Program-made: the position numbers and the translations under genes
Shown: piece after piece, positions 41,801 to 42,137 of the stretch
Position numbering within the stretch: the stretch's first letter is position 1
How the letters are laid out: the number at the start of each line of letters is the position of its first letter
Source: DASXUG01 sp964620425
GTDB taxonomy: Bacteria > Pseudomonadota > Gammaproteobacteria > Burkholderiales > Methylophilaceae
NCBI GenBank assembly: GCA_964620425.1
Contig: CAZUGV010000014.1
Coordinates: 1 to 42,137, forward strand
Length of the DNA stretch: 42,137 nucleotides
Direction: 5' to 3'
The notes under the pieces: generated by a model
What the model saw: the letters and a program-made list of their open reading frames with translations, nothing else
Database searches by the model: none
What the model was told of the DNA's origin: nothing

Positions 41801-42137
41801 GTAGGCGAAGTACGACGTTGCAACGTTTCTGTTTTCTTGCGACCCAAACTGTCATAGGTGTAGGTTTTAGTAATGGTCAGTCCTGAAGGCATCCCCACCA
41901 TTTGTTCTTGGCTCACATTCAGACCATTGCTGCCTGCTTCATAACTTAAGCGGGTTTCACGATAACGGGTCGCGTCAATATATGAACGACTACTATTTAA
42001 AGTGGCATTACTGTTCCAGCAATAGCTACTTAGCAATACATTCGCCACACCATTCAGTGTATTAATACGTGTTTCTTTGGGTCGAGGCTGTGTCAAAACG
42101 CCTAAATAAACGAGTCGCGATCTAGCCTTGCAGCACA
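38860..42137 (-). CDS. RHS/YD-repeat polymorphic toxin (partial, runs off the right edge)
   Basis: The frame stays open from its stop at 38860-38862 to the window edge, giving more than 1,090 residues. A TTG at 42094-42096 is internal, so the true start is not in the window. YD repeats (YDxxGR/YDxxGN) run through most of the protein. The core ends with GLYYYRARYYDADGGRFISE, DPLGFEAGINFYAY and NDPSGM near 39592-39609, the conserved end of RHS cores where the toxin tip begins. The tip is about 243 residues, rich in Gly/Ala, hydrophobic in its first third, with a CTLC motif. I do not recognise its activity. It may be exported by a secretion system or act in contact-dependent competition; no secretion genes are in view. 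Confidence 0.9.
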   Translation of the reverse strand, partial: CCKARSRLVYLGVLTQPRPKETRINTLNGVANVLLSSYCWNSNATLNSSRSYIDATRYRETRLSYEAGSNGLNVSQEQMVGMPSGLTITKTYTYDSLGRKKTETLQRRTSPTNAALINLTTSYDYDALDRVIKVTDSLGNEAINHFDANGQLWKVTHRYKKPDTTYDVRDVVTRTFDAADRVKSETDAENNTTTNTYDVAGNVIAVLDAEGHTARFEYDEMNRRTAVIDATGYRTDTTYNLRGDVVAITNANNETIKFEVDALGRKTATIDPKGYRTEFQYDANNNLICTIDANAQAGLQPKNTLGCTQSQQYDEIGRVIKVTDAFNGETKFSYDLLGNRLTLTDPENKPYSFAYDDLGRLVSETDHSAKTSTYLLDEAGNPYQKTNRLGEISKYTYDNANRPIRVDYLKDNSVETFGYDAAGNKASSANNLVGYSFIYDRLNRLTKKLDSRNAQLSFTYDKVDNLLTKTTYQNTTTNYLYNASNRLVGLSNLDYIQADYQLDPAGRVLSRVSNSGARTLTQYDANGWVSRLTQYDAANALVSDTTYTRDRMGNILTQTNAVGANTGTATFTYDALYRLTSADYPNTLNDEAYTYDKVGNRKTVTKGSLTTNANTRYYNYTPNTNRLAEIRIGSATGTLESSFSYDFEGRLTAQTGTGAKTLTWDAKSRLTTLTKNSVTETYGYDPMDYRIRHSNTANGQLDYFLEGEHLESVTQNGQTVEKYFRGASTDELIAAYLKDTDGKTKPFQFHHDNVTSTTQVTGHNGGIIQSTTYSAFGATQSQTGSSPNRLKYTGREDDGTGLYYYRARYYDADGGRFISEDPLGFEAGINFYAYVDNNPVNANDPSGMAPNSWDGWKNFAGSAFGVIGNGFTTYGGWTLIGGGSALAAAGPGGINQLAGYGTIALGSTLVTKGATGVALNYQNALDAWNNKPASLPSSLPRLIAEGNFPGNKFALGVADTVDLGTDLLSLKVPAGGYYNNAGGFVRQNQMQIDNWAAASSKINAMPNSLGISVGTPGLSRGTTANLFGAAGGGASIARDWYNGSACTLCNSSANSTFNGTSFSFGLGGAAGGYLLYPNKPNNNQMQAVYGK

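Noticed and set aside
1..42137. CRISPR arrays, rRNA operons, complete tRNA genes or insertion sequences
   Set aside because: No regularly spaced repeats, no rRNA-like blocks, no cloverleaf-capable segment and no transposase-like frame were found by reading; only the 19-bp tRNA-Ser 3' remnant is present.

Overview
The window reads as a chromosomal segment of a betaproteobacterium, most likely a methylotroph of the Methylophilaceae (Methylotenera/Methylophilus type). The basis is the gene set and order (ftsY-ftsE-ftsX beside an M16 peptidase pair, rsmD, coaD and a YfhL-type ferredoxin), EnvZ/OmpR-like proteins very close to the enteric ones, moderate GC, and a 23-codon tail at the left edge that looks like the C-terminus of a PQQ methanol dehydrogenase (XoxF/MxaF type). 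The taxonomic placement is inference from recognised families, not from a database search.

Positions 1-34040 look like ordinary core genome. From left to right: the dehydrogenase tail and its terminator; a small exported HExxH protein and cysG; ompR-envZ on the minus strand; an EF-hand protein, a glycine-zipper lipoprotein and a COG3146-type acyltransferase; an OFA-family MFS carrier; a LexA-type repressor whose operator lies inside its own promoter; a minus-strand block (Suv3-like helicase, DUF455 ferritin-like protein, AI-2E/PerM-type permease); ppc; a minus-strand block of a TonB-like protein with ftsX, ftsE and ftsY; a plus-strand block of two M16 peptidases, rsmD, coaD and ferredoxin; a gtrB-gtrA-transferase cluster and a RecJ-like DHH nuclease on the minus strand; a PAS-GAF-PAS-GGDEF-EAL protein; and fbp.

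From about 34215 to the right edge the character changes to an accessory island. Its left boundary carries 19 bp that match the reverse complement of the 3' end of a proteobacterial tRNA-Ser gene, an attachment-site-like remnant. The island holds a large minus-strand RHS gene that runs off the right edge, with a C-terminal toxin candidate and an overlapping small membrane protein (probable immunity). Next come a displaced RHS C-terminal tail and a second candidate immunity protein. Last are two pieces of a second RHS core copy. These two pieces align without gaps to the intact RHS gene, and between them about 525 bp of RHS has been replaced by about 2.9 kb. That insert carries a tightly coupled, AT-rich three-gene plus-strand operon (34884-37650).

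The three-gene operon is the best candidate for an undescribed system. Its first protein has a PD-(D/E)XK-like nuclease signature (PAD, then DLK). The other two proteins match nothing I recognise. The stop/start overlaps (ATGA, TGATG) imply that the three products act together. Its position inside a broken RHS gene in a tRNA-linked island, and its foreign base composition, suggest a defence or conflict function. That function is inference.
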